12,381 bases of DNA from Clostridia bacterium (GTDB taxonomy: Bacteria; Bacillota_A; Clostridia; Oscillospirales; CAG-272), in assembly GCA_017414585.1 (NCBI GenBank), contig JAFQLN010000187.1, forward strand, positions 1-12,381, given 5' to 3'. The position numbers and the translations under genes are program-made. This document shows, piece after piece, positions 1 through 5,687 of the stretch; positions within the stretch are counted from its first letter, which is position 1, and the number at the start of each line of letters is the position of its first letter. The notes below the pieces were generated by a model. It was not told the origin of the DNA and searched no databases. It worked only from the letters and a program-made list of their open reading frames with translations.

Positions 1-770
1 ACATCGAAGAAGCGCGCTTCATGGTTGACTACGCTGCAAAGAAGGGTCTGTACCTCGGCTGCGACCTGAACCACTACTTCTCCGAACCCGCATTCCAGGC
101 TGACAAGATCATGGCTGAAGGCGGCGTCGGCGAACAGATTTACTCCATGATGAAGGTTGGCTTCAACGGCAGCACCACCGCTGTGAACCGCGTTGACAAG
201 AACTCCAGATGGCAGATGCCCTACTCCCACGCAAAGGCATTCCTGACCCATCCCTTCTCCGTTATGCGTCACTTCTGCGGCGACATCACCCACATCCAGG
301 CGTTCATGGACAAGCCGGGTGCAAGACGTCAGTCCGAAGACCTCATGCTCTCCATTCAGTCCGTTCACATGAAGTTCCAGAACGGCTGTGTCGGTTACCT
401 TCTCTCCCAGCGCGGCGACGCTATGTTCGGTCTGGGCGGATGGTGGTCCTTTGAACTCGCAGGCACGCAGGGTACCATCTGCATCGAAAACTGCGTAGAA
501 CAGCTGACTTACTGGAAGCAGGGTCAGGAACCGCAGGTTACCAACACCGGTGTCAAGGAATTCGGCGCAACCTTCCCGATCCGTATCCATGCATTCTACG
601 AAGACCTTGCAAACAACGTTCCGCTTGAACACCTCCGTGCTTCCGGCCGCGACGCTCTTGCTACCATGGAATACATCTTCGCTGCGATTGATTCTTACGA
701 ATCCGGCGGTCAGATCGTTCGTCCGCACGCACTCCCGACCTACCACGGTCATCCGACGATTATTCACTGA
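1..770 (+). CDS. Gfo/Idh/MocA-family oxidoreductase, 5'-truncated
   Basis: This is the C-terminal part of a probable NAD(P)-dependent sugar or inositol-type dehydrogenase. The reading frame is open to the window edge (first full codon at base 3), so the ATG at 21 is probably internal. The visible part starts near the end of the Rossmann domain: a segment with HYFSEPAFQADK then EGGVGEQIYS matches the 'residues before the loop, then G-x-I/V-G-E' junction into the alpha/beta substrate domain. HPFSVMRHFCGD (about residues 77-88 from that ATG) fits the conserved helix whose His/Asp line the active site, and GARRQSEDLM plus the glycine-rich GYLLSQRGD segment fit the substrate-domain sheet. The NAD-binding GxGxxG motif and EKP lysine lie outside the window, so substrate cannot be told. 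The SGNH hydrolase follows 76 bases downstream on the same strand and may be co-transcribed. Confidence 0.85.
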   Translation, partial: IEEARFMVDYAAKKGLYLGCDLNHYFSEPAFQADKIMAEGGVGEQIYSMMKVGFNGSTTAVNRVDKNSRWQMPYSHAKAFLTHPFSVMRHFCGDITHIQAFMDKPGARRQSEDLMLSIQSVHMKFQNGCVGYLLSQRGDAMFGLGGWWSFELAGTQGTICIENCVEQLTYWKQGQEPQVTNTGVKEFGATFPIRIHAFYEDLANNVPLEHLRASGRDALATMEYIFAAIDSYESGGQIVRPHALPTYHGHPTIIH

Positions 771-812
771 TTTTCAATCAGCGAAACAATAGTGAAGGGA
801 AAAGAAAGGATT

Positions 813-860
813 ATGCAGGGGCTTTTGCTCCGCGAATGCAAATATTATGGATATCTCTAA
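813..860 (+). other. Possible 15-codon leader ORF overlapping the SGNH hydrolase start
   Basis: An ATG at 813 follows a purine-rich AAGAAAGGA run and reads MQGLLLRECKYYGYL before TAA at 858-860, in another frame from the hydrolase, whose ATG (847) lies inside it. The hydrolase start itself has no Shine-Dalgarno. This could be a translated coupler or chance; the AGGA core is only about 3 bases from the ATG, closer than usual. Confidence 0.2.
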
Positions 861-1647
861 ATATTATATTTCTCCGGCTGAGAAACCACTGGACATTATC
901 AAACCGGACGGGGGGTTTACGGGTATTTTCCGTACCATCGCCTGCATCGGCGACAGTCTTTCGTCTGGTGAGTTTGAATCTCTGAATGAGAATAACCAGC
1001 GCGGATATCACGATATGTTCGAGTATTCGTGGGGGCAGTACATTGCACGTGCTGTGGGAGCTAAGGTCTACAATTTCTCACGCGGCGGCATGACTGCATC
1101 GGAATACATGAATTCGTGGGGCGACGCGAACGGTGTGTGGGATCAAGAGAAGGCCTGTCAGGCGTATATCTTTGCCCTCGGGGTCAACGATGTCCTCAAT
1201 CAGCGTCAACCGCTGGGTTCCGCTGCGGATATCGATCTCGAAAATCCCGAAAACAACGCAAAGACCTTCGCCGGTTACTTCGGCAAGATTCTGTCGCGCT
1301 ATAAGAAGATCCAGCCGAAAGCAAGATTCTTCATGCTCACCATGCCCCGCTCCGAAGAAGCCCCTGACCGTGAAACTCTCAAGGAAGAACACGCGAAGCT
1401 GCTTTACGATATTGCACAGCTGTACGAATTCACCTATGTCATCGATCTCAATAAGTATGCACCTGTGTACGACCGTGAACTGGGGAATAACTTTTTCCTT
1501 TCGGGACACATGAACGCACAAGGATATATCTTCACCGCACACATGGTCATGTCGTACATCGATTACATCATCCGCAAATACCCCGCAGACTTTATGCAGG
1601 TTCCCTTCATCGGCACACCCTACAAAAACATTAACTATAAGTGGTAA
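847..1647 (+). CDS. SGNH/GDSL hydrolase family protein
   Basis: A 266-residue predicted esterase/acetylesterase-type hydrolase. Block I is GDSLS at residues 35-39 (nucleophile Ser37), block II has the glycine pair in FSRGG (77-81), block III is ALGVND (110-115) with the oxyanion Asn114, and block V is the SGHMNAQGY region with His221. The catalytic Asp normally three residues before that His is replaced by Leu218, so it either uses a Ser-His dyad or an acid elsewhere. There is no signal peptide, so it is probably cytoplasmic. ATG 847 is the only ATG/GTG/TTG start in the open frame (the frame closes upstream at TGA 793), but it lacks a ribosome-binding site. The position after a Gfo/Idh/MocA enzyme suggests deacylation of a sugar-derived substrate, which is inference. 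It ends at a strong terminator. Confidence 0.85.
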   Translation: MDISKYYISPAEKPLDIIKPDGGFTGIFRTIACIGDSLSSGEFESLNENNQRGYHDMFEYSWGQYIARAVGAKVYNFSRGGMTASEYMNSWGDANGVWDQEKACQAYIFALGVNDVLNQRQPLGSAADIDLENPENNAKTFAGYFGKILSRYKKIQPKARFFMLTMPRSEEAPDRETLKEEHAKLLYDIAQLYEFTYVIDLNKYAPVYDRELGNNFFLSGHMNAQGYIFTAHMVMSYIDYIIRKYPADFMQVPFIGTPYKNINYKW

Positions 1648-1652
1648 AAGCA

Positions 1653-1704
1653 GAGACTGCCGCATTTCGGAATTTTTTCCTTAGTGCGGCAGTCTCATTG
1701 TTTT
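1653..1704 (+). terminator. Rho-independent terminator after the SGNH hydrolase
   Basis: A perfect 12-base stem (GAGACTGCCGCA at 1653-1664 with its complement at 1685-1696) encloses a 20-base loop. It is followed by ATTGTTTTATT, an interrupted T tract. It lies six bases after the stop codon. On the other strand the stem is followed by TGCTTTTA, so it may also stop leftward transcripts. Confidence 0.8.
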
Positions 1705-1775
1705 ATTCTCTGCTCTTTATTCATTTGAATTTAAGAAAAAAGATCCCGCGGTGCCGTTTTAAAACAAGCGTATAG

Positions 1776-1933
1776 AAACCCTGCTCTCGCAAGGACGGTG
1801 CCCTCTCTGACGGTTTGTGCTCCCAGCTTCCTTTTCGCTAGCGGCGGCGCGGAATGCGTCACGCGGCAGCGGAGGGAGGTCTGCATACCCCGCGTCAGAA
1901 GCCCAGGCTCCTTTTTACTCTTCGTGGGTTTTT
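1776..1933 (+). ncRNA. Candidate rod-shaped small RNA (unassigned; 6S-like architecture)
   Basis: No credible gene lies between the terminator at 1704 and the DUF1292 stop at 2036. Instead the segment holds a nested series of complementary pairs: AAACCC 1776-1781 with GGGTTT 1926-1931; AAGGA 1791-1795 with TCCTT 1909-1913; GCC 1800-1802 with GGC 1906-1908; TCTGACG 1806-1812 with CGTCAGA 1893-1899; TGTGC 1816-1820 with GCATA 1883-1887; TCCC 1821-1824 with GGGA 1874-1877; GCTTCC 1826-1831 with GGAATGC 1851-1857 (one bulge). ACGCGG 1861-1866 can alternatively pair with CCGCGT 1890-1895. The closing stem runs into TTTTT (1929-1933), which favours the + strand. A long irregular rod with an asymmetric central bulge is how 6S RNA looks, but I do not recognise the primary sequence and see no clean promoter. 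Family is unassigned. Confidence 0.35.
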
Positions 1934-1957
1934 ACGCTCATCTCTATTTCGTACACC

Positions 1958-2041
1958 ACAGGACCGGTTGTTGTTATCCGCAGTACGCGAATACGGAACC
2001 GCTTCTGTCATAAGACAGTCACTGTCCCCGGACAGTCACTG
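1958..2041. repeat. Cluster of inverted repeats at the DUF1292 3' end
   Basis: ACAG 1958-1961 pairs with CTGT 2005-2008, enclosing CGGTT 1965-1969 with AACCG 1997-2001 and CCG 1978-1980 with CGG 1994-1996. Next to it, CTGTC 2005-2009 pairs with GACAG 2014-2018, and ACTGTC 2021-2026 pairs with GACAGT 2031-2036, overlapping the DUF1292 stop. GACAGTCACTG occurs twice (2014-2024, 2031-2041). For the leftward gene this could act as a 3' stabilising or terminating structure, though there is no T tract. Confidence 0.4.
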
Positions 2042-2368
2042 CTCATCGTAGAAAATATCGGAAAATTCGTCGTCGAAAATGTCCGCGATGCGGTCGAATT
2101 CTTCGTCATCTTCGATGGTTTCCAGCACATCCTCGCCATCTTCATCGACTGCGCACTTGAGGATGACGTACTCGCTGCTTTCTTCTTCACCGTCTTCGTT
2201 GACGGGAATCAGAGCCTTATATACGCCGCCTTCATGTTCCAGCGTGCCGAGGAGTGCGAAGTGCAGCTCGTTTCCGTCTTCATCCGTGAGAGTATAGATC
2301 TCCGGATCGTATTCTTCGGTTTCTTCGATTTCGTTCTTCTTATCGAAGAGTCCGTCGTTCTTGTTCAT
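2036..2368 (-). CDS. DUF1292 domain-containing protein (YrzB-like)
   Basis: A 110-residue, very acidic cytoplasmic protein. The core EIYTLTDEDGNELHFALLGT (residues 23-42), followed by a YKALIPVNEDG segment and a VILKCAVDEDGED segment, is the typical DUF1292 pattern found in small Firmicute proteins; the molecular function of the family is not established. The C-terminus is a run of Asp/Glu (residues 87-110). An in-frame ATG at 2410 would give 14 more residues, but a consensus promoter predicts transcription to begin near 2418, leaving only about 8 bases. The ATG at 2368 has an AAGAAAGG site 10 bases upstream and a roughly 50-base leader, so 2368 is preferred. The gene appears monocistronic. 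In Bacillus the family member sits next to Holliday-junction and alanyl-tRNA synthetase genes, but that context is absent here. Confidence 0.85.
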   Translation of the reverse strand: MNKNDGLFDKKNEIEETEEYDPEIYTLTDEDGNELHFALLGTLEHEGGVYKALIPVNEDGEEESSEYVILKCAVDEDGEDVLETIEDDEEFDRIADIFDDEFSDIFYDEQ

Positions 2369-2424
2369 ATCTATTCTGCCTTTCTTGGGATCATGATCGG
2401 AATCCAGCATTTCTTGCTGTGATT

Positions 2425-2453
2425 ATTGTATCATGAATCCGCTGTTTTGTCAA
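2425..2453 (-). promoter_or_regulatory. Sigma-A promoter for the DUF1292 gene
   Basis: Read leftward: TTGACA (2453-2448), 17-base spacer, TACAAT (2430-2425), with TGA directly before the -10 giving an extended -10 element. The expected start is near 2418, which supports ATG 2368 as the translation start. Confidence 0.8.
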
Positions 2454-2572
2454 TGAGGTCTGTGCGGTAATTTTCGCATTCGGTGATATTCTCCGCCGTA
2501 TTTCCCGGGATGATCCTGAAATGGGAAAATGATGCTATAGCTACTGCAAAAATATTGACCTTCTTTTTCTCC

Positions 2573-2602
2573 TTTACGCAGTAAAGCGCTTTACGCAGTA
2601 AA
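2573..2602. repeat. Tandem pair of TTTACGCAGTAAA hairpins
   Basis: Two identical 13-base units (2573-2585 and 2590-2602) sit on a 17-base period. Each is a five-base stem TTTAC/GTAAA with a GCA loop. They interrupt the motif that in copy B runs directly from CTCCTCGCTAAAG into GAGAAAAGAAC, so they look like an insertion. Confidence 0.7.
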
Positions 2603-2620
2603 GGCGCTTTAGCGAGGAGT

Positions 2621-2639
2621 GAAGTTACTTCGTAACTTC
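2621..2639. repeat. Perfect hairpin GAAGTTAC-TTC-GTAACTTC
   Basis: Eight-base perfect stem with a three-base TTC loop. It has no counterpart at the aligned position in copy B. The same hairpin (one G-T wobble) recurs at 8296-8314 inside an unrelated repeat background. Confidence 0.75.
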
Positions 2640-2666
2640 TAAGTAGCAAAAAGAGGAACTTTTTCA

Positions 2667-2687
2667 GAATTTGACGAAGTCAAATTC
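2667..2687. repeat. Perfect hairpin GAATTTGAC-GAA-GTCAAATTC
   Basis: Nine-base perfect stem with a three-base GAA loop, placed within copy A where copy B lacks it. There is no T tract on either side, so it is not a canonical terminator. Confidence 0.75.
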
Positions 2688-2814
2688 AGTCTTGGGTATT
2701 TCGAGCGAAGTATCGCTGCGCGAAACTTCTGCGGTCCTCGACAAGGGGCTTTGCCCCGTTGAACCCCACAAACTTTTGAAAAAGTTTGATCAAAACTTTT
2801 ATGGCGGCTAAGTT

Positions 2815-3345
2815 TTACTGATTCTTTCTCCGTTTTTCCTTCCACGCGGGAATATCGTGCCGGATCATGCCGACGAGAATCGAGCTGATTACGAAAATCT
2901 CATTCAGCACGCCGCCGATATTGCGCGCCGTCAGGTGATACACAAACCAGCACGGCGGAGACGGAAGCGTAACCAGACGCACGAGCGCGGGATTGGACAT
3001 CGAGAAAGAAACCACCGTCATAAACGTACCGATGAGCGCGATGATATCCACCGGGGACTGGTATGTAACCAGTACACACACGCCCGCGGTCACACAGAAG
3101 AATACAACCCACCAGTTCGAGCGCATCCACTTATGCTTGTCGCGCATCGCGTAAAACATAAGGCGTACAACGGCGTGGACATTCAGAAGAACACCCGCGT
3201 ACGCTCCCTTCAGAAACAGATTCAGCACCCACAGAACCGAGGCGATGATCTGCACAATCAGAATTTTCTTTTTCTCGTTCAGCTGATAGCAGATGATGTT
3301 CGTTCCGAGTGCCATCAGCCCGAGAATCTGTGCAATCAGTTCCAT
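2815..3345 (-). CDS. YgjV-family inner membrane protein
   Basis: A 176-residue integral membrane protein with about six predicted helices (roughly residues 3-21, 28-46, 50-68, 77-95, 99-117 and 130-162). The N-terminal pattern, a first helix ending in NIICYQLNEKKKIL followed by a helix leading to LNLFLKGAYAG and a segment RLMFYAMRDK, fits the YgjV-like bacterial inner membrane family (PF10688), whose function is unknown. The C-terminus is Lys/Arg-rich (residues 163-176) and probably cytoplasmic. The start is ATG 3345, preceded by GGAAAGA and only seven bases after the stop of the aminotransferase gene, so the two are translated from one message. A longer upstream reading would overlap that gene and has no ribosome-binding site. 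Pairing with a D-amino-acid aminotransferase suggests, without proof, a transport or membrane role for a related compound. Confidence 0.75.
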   Translation of the reverse strand: MELIAQILGLMALGTNIICYQLNEKKKILIVQIIASVLWVLNLFLKGAYAGVLLNVHAVVRLMFYAMRDKHKWMRSNWWVVFFCVTAGVCVLVTYQSPVDIIALIGTFMTVVSFSMSNPALVRLVTLPSPPCWFVYHLTARNIGGVLNEIFVISSILVGMIRHDIPAWKEKRRKNQ

Positions 3346-3352
3346 TCTTTCC

Positions 3353-4216
3353 TCACTTTGCCGTCGAGGTGAGCCAGTCTTCCACCAGCGCATCCTGTAG
3401 TTTCCGGAGCATTTCACCGCCGCGTCCGCCGACCGGTTTTCCGTCGATTTCGTTTACGGGAATGCAGAACGAACCGCTTGAGGAAATCATGACTTCGTCC
3501 GCGCAGAAGAGGTCTTCCCGGGAGAACGGAACTTCCGAGAACGGAATGCCGAGTTTTCTGCACATGGCGAGGATATTCTGCCGCGCAATGCCGGGAAGGA
3601 TGAGATTATCGGTCGCATGGGTGCGGAAAACGCCGTTGATGATCGCGTGGACATTGCTGTGCGCGCATTCGGTGACGATCCCGTTGGACGCGCCTTCATG
3701 GTACGGACGGAAGAAAATTGCCTCATGGCATCCGTTCGCGTGCGCTTTTTCGGCAGCGAGGACGTTCGGAAGAAGGTTGAGCGTCTTGATATTGCAGTGA
3801 TAGAAGCGGGTATCGGGCACCGTGATGCAGGAAATCGGCTTGTATGTATCCTGTACAGTTTCCGGCGTGAGCGTGATCCACAGATTGGACTTGAGCTTTC
3901 CGCCGTGTGCGTGCCGGCGCATAGCTGTTCCGCGGGAAATCTGGATGTAGATGAAAAGGTCTCCCGTATCGCAGCGGTTGATCAGATCCCGCAGAAGCAG
4001 AGCCATTTCCCCCTTCGGCATGGGCGGTTCGATCCCGAGCAGAGCGGCGGAATTATACAGCCGGTCGAGATGGGGACCTGCACAGTATGCACGGTAATTG
4101 CGGGAGTACAGCGCGTCGTAGCAGCCATCCCCGAAGTAGTTGGCACGGTCGTTGAGCGGCACGCGGATGTTTTCGATCAGATCCACGGTGCCGTTGTAAT
4201 ATCCTAAATTTTCCAT
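3353..4216 (-). CDS. dat: Class IV aminotransferase, probable D-amino-acid aminotransferase
   Basis: A 287-residue PLP enzyme (family length about 280-290), predicted to interconvert D-alanine and D-glutamate with their keto acids and so supply cell-wall D-amino acids. Motifs in order: NDRANYFGDGCYDAL (22-36), HLDRLYNSA (49-57), RGTAMRRH (95-102) carrying the Arg-x-His pair at 100 and 102 that binds the substrate carboxylate in Bacillus Dat, the PLP-linking Lys144 in IKTLNLLPNVLA, Glu183 in VTECAHSNV which contacts the pyridine nitrogen, and ADEVMISSS (239-247). The Arg-x-His pair and the LNLLPNVLA context favour Dat over branched-chain aminotransferase or aminodeoxychorismate lyase, though the latter cannot be excluded. 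ATG 4216 follows GAGG at normal distance; GTG 4222 is the less likely alternative. It is the first gene of an operon with the YgjV-like gene. Confidence 0.82.
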   Translation of the reverse strand: MENLGYYNGTVDLIENIRVPLNDRANYFGDGCYDALYSRNYRAYCAGPHLDRLYNSAALLGIEPPMPKGEMALLLRDLINRCDTGDLFIYIQISRGTAMRRHAHGGKLKSNLWITLTPETVQDTYKPISCITVPDTRFYHCNIKTLNLLPNVLAAEKAHANGCHEAIFFRPYHEGASNGIVTECAHSNVHAIINGVFRTHATDNLILPGIARQNILAMCRKLGIPFSEVPFSREDLFCADEVMISSSGSFCIPVNEIDGKPVGGRGGEMLRKLQDALVEDWLTSTAK

Positions 4217-4255
4217 AAACACCTCAATGTCACATATAATGGAGCATACCGCTTT

Positions 4256-4284
4256 ATTATATGCTTTTTTGCGCCGGGGTGCAA
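4256..4284 (-). promoter_or_regulatory. Sigma-A promoter for the aminotransferase operon
   Basis: Leftward TTGCAC (4284-4279), 17-base spacer, TATAAT (4261-4256). The start is expected near 4249, giving a short leader of about 33 bases before ATG 4216. The AAC(3) gene ends 45 bases upstream, so this promoter separates the two units. Confidence 0.8.
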
Positions 4285-4329
4285 GGGGTTTCGGGGATTT
4301 TATCGAAAAATAAATTCCGGTGCGGTCCG

Positions 4330-5124
4330 TTACCGCCAGTATTTCTGCGGGATGGGTTCGTCATCCGCGAGCAGTTCCGCGCCGCCGCTTCGTTCGCGGA
4401 TCAGGAGCATGACATCGCGCATTTTCACGCAGTCGCAGAGCTGGGTTTTCGCCGCACCGAGCAGTCCGTCCGTGATGCATCCGTGATGCCGGAACGCTTC
4501 TTCATACTTCGGATAGCGGCGGGAAATATCGCCGAGTCCGTGGGAATCGTGGCAGTGGATGGGACGTTCGATCACGCTTCCGTCCTTCAGCCGGATTGTG
4601 GCGGGAACAAGAGCATCGCTCATACGTCCGGGAATCTGCATCAGCTCCTCAACGGCGTGCAGGTAGGTATTGCGGTTGTGCCCCACGCCAATGAGCAAAA
4701 TTTTCCCGCCGCGCTCCCACAGTCTTCCGTGGCATCCGCGGGGAGAAGTGGAGGAATCGACCATGCATTCTCCGGCGATGAATTCCTCCGCATTGTCCCC
4801 GAACGCCGCCATGGAGTGGGTCGGATGCAGGGAGCGGTGCGCCTTCGGATGAACTGCCGCGATGGACGGAAGCGTACCGATGCAGGTTTCGGGGGACGTG
4901 ACGTCCATGGTCACACAGTCCTTGCCGACATTCGCCCATGTATGGGTGGGGATGAGTAGAATTCCGCCGTCCGCGGTGACGTAGTCGATCAGGGCTTCGA
5001 GAAATCCTTCCCCTCTGCCTTCGACTTCACCGACTGCACGCAGGGACGTATGGCAGAGCACGGGGACGTTCTGCGGCACTTGCATGGCGGCAAGCTGCTT
5101 GAAAAGTGTCTGTCTGGTAAACAT
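4330..5124 (-). CDS. AAC(3)-family aminoglycoside N-acetyltransferase-like protein
   Basis: A 264-residue acyl-CoA-dependent acetyltransferase of the antibiotic_NAT/AAC(3) family, whose characterised members acetylate the 3-amino group of aminoglycosides. Visible landmarks: HTSLRAVG (25-32), LIPTHTW (57-63), HRSLHPTHSMAAFG (96-109), then SPRGCHGRLWERGGK followed by LLIGVGHNRNTYLHAVEE (127-160), the most conserved region, with His and Glu residues that line the active site in the family. Many chromosomal members in gut clostridia have no proven resistance role and may acetylate other amines, so substrate is not assigned. ATG 5124 is chosen because AAGGAGA lies six bases before it; upstream in-frame codons to 5166 lie across the -10 region of its promoter. 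It has its own promoter and no co-transcribed partner. Confidence 0.82.
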   Translation of the reverse strand: MFTRQTLFKQLAAMQVPQNVPVLCHTSLRAVGEVEGRGEGFLEALIDYVTADGGILLIPTHTWANVGKDCVTMDVTSPETCIGTLPSIAAVHPKAHRSLHPTHSMAAFGDNAEEFIAGECMVDSSTSPRGCHGRLWERGGKILLIGVGHNRNTYLHAVEELMQIPGRMSDALVPATIRLKDGSVIERPIHCHDSHGLGDISRRYPKYEEAFRHHGCITDGLLGAAKTQLCDCVKMRDVMLLIRERSGGAELLADDEPIPQKYWR

Positions 5125-5142
5125 AACGAATCTCCTTGGAAA

Positions 5143-5217
5143 TGTACTGTCCATATTATGCGGCACCGCGCACCGATTGTCAAGGGAAAAGCGGAAAAAA
5201 CGGAATAGGACAGTACA
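5143..5217. repeat. Inverted repeat bracketing the AAC(3) promoter
   Basis: TGTACTGTCC (5143-5152) has an exact inverted copy at 5208-5217; allowing one extra base the match extends four more bases (TATT) inward. The -35 and -10 of the AAC(3) promoter lie between the arms. It could be an operator dyad with looping, or the ends of a very small invertible segment. Confidence 0.55.
5155..5183 (-). promoter_or_regulatory. Sigma-A promoter for the AAC(3)-like gene
   Basis: Leftward TTGACA (5183-5178), 17-base spacer, CATAAT (5160-5155). The predicted start falls near 5148, inside the left arm of the surrounding inverted repeat, so that arm would be in or next to the 5' end of the transcript. Confidence 0.8.
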
Positions 5218-5224
5218 GCAATTT

Positions 5225-5569
5225 GCGTAAATTTGAAGTTAACATACGGGTGACAGGGGAAAAAACGCCAAGGACAAAGCCTTCCCCTGAATGAACTTTG
5301 TTCATTCGGTGGGGCAAGGGGGACCGTTTACGGTGGATGAGGGTGAAAACGTGAATATTTGACCAATCTGCATGGGTATAGAATACCAGTCAACAAGGGT
5401 ATAGAATACCTGCCCACACAGGTATAGAATACCAAATTGCCTGTTTTCACCCTCATCCGTCAAAATTCCGCATTTTCAATGCGAAATTTCGCCACCTTCC
5501 CCACAAGGGGGAAGGCTTTGTCCTTGGCGTTTTTTCACCCGCCACCAATGCAGCAACTTTAAATTCACT
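5225..5569. repeat. Compound inverted-repeat (MITE-like) element
   Basis: A gene-free stretch of about 345 bases that is largely self-complementary. The outer arms share a perfect 28-base inverted repeat (5260-5287 and 5508-5535) and a weaker outward extension around AAATTTGAAGTT (5230-5240) and its complement (5554-5565). The inner arms are a perfect 16-base pair, GGATGAGGGTGAAAAC at 5335-5350 and its complement at 5443-5458. The left arm carries an 8-base hairpin with TTT loop (5289-5307) that the right arm lacks; the right arm carries CGCATT-TTC-AATGCG (5469-5483) and CCTTCCCC/GGGGAAGG (5495-5515). No transposase is encoded; short reading frames over it follow the repeat. It could be a non-autonomous mobile element or a long-hairpin RNA. 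Confidence 0.75.
5375..5433. repeat. Three GGTATAGAATACC repeats on a 23-base period
   Basis: Identical 13-base units at 5375-5387, 5398-5410 and 5421-5433, separated by two different 10-base spacers. Each unit is itself a five-base dyad (GGTAT/ATACC) with an AGA centre. They lie at the middle of the large inverted-repeat element. Spacing near two helical turns resembles an array of protein-binding sites. Confidence 0.8.
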
Positions 5570-5620
5570 CCAAAATCTCCTGCCCGCCCGCTTCCTTTTT
5601 CCCAGACTTTCTGCGTCTTC

Positions 5621-5649
5621 TTGACACCGGCGAGGGAATCTGGTATAAT
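5621..5649 (+). promoter_or_regulatory. Consensus sigma-A promoter for the four-helix membrane protein
   Basis: TTGACA (5621-5626), 17-base spacer, TATAAT (5644-5649), with TGG before the -10. This is a perfect consensus. The start is expected near 5656, about 32 bases before ATG 5688. Confidence 0.9.
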
Positions 5650-5687
5650 ATAATGAAGTATTTTTCTCAGAGAAAGGACGCTTTCCG

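Larger units (their letters stand above)
2560..2804 (-). repeat. 3'-UTR repeat family 1, copy A (decorated with extra hairpins)
   Basis: Read leftward from 2803, this begins CATAAAAGTTTTG, 11 bases after the stop of the YgjV-like gene. It shares its backbone with copies at 9326-9490 and 12310-12381. Stem 1 is CAAACTTTT/AAAAGTTTG (2769-2777/2780-2788), stem 2 is GGGGC-TTT-GCCCC (2745-2757), then comes the conserved GTCGAGGACCGCAGA, and near the far end CTCCTCGCTAAAG (2619-2607 leftward) and GAGAAAAAGAAG. Compared with the copy at 9326 it carries several extra hairpins with three-base loops: 2667-2687 (9-base stem), 2621-2639 (8-base stem) and a tandem pair at 2573-2585 and 2590-2602. The short ORFs across it are by-products of the repeats. 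Bases 2454-2559, beyond the repeat, show nothing I can name. Confidence 0.75.

Noticed and set aside
1780..1930. SRP RNA, tmRNA or RNase P RNA
   Set aside because: The conserved cores (GGAAGGAAGCAGC-type loop, tRNA-like ends, GAGGAAAGUCC-type box) are not present on either strand.
1817..2422. 201-codon rightward frame across the DUF1292 gene
   Set aside because: Antisense to a conserved-type gene; its first part is the hairpin-rich gap and it lacks a ribosome site.
2431..2649. 72-codon leftward reading frame
   Set aside because: It runs through the mini-hairpin repeats and the DUF1292 promoter; its composition comes from the palindromes and it has no ribosome site.
5375..5433. Possible CRISPR array
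   Set aside because: Units are 13 bases with 10-base spacers, only three copies, and no cas genes; far below CRISPR dimensions.
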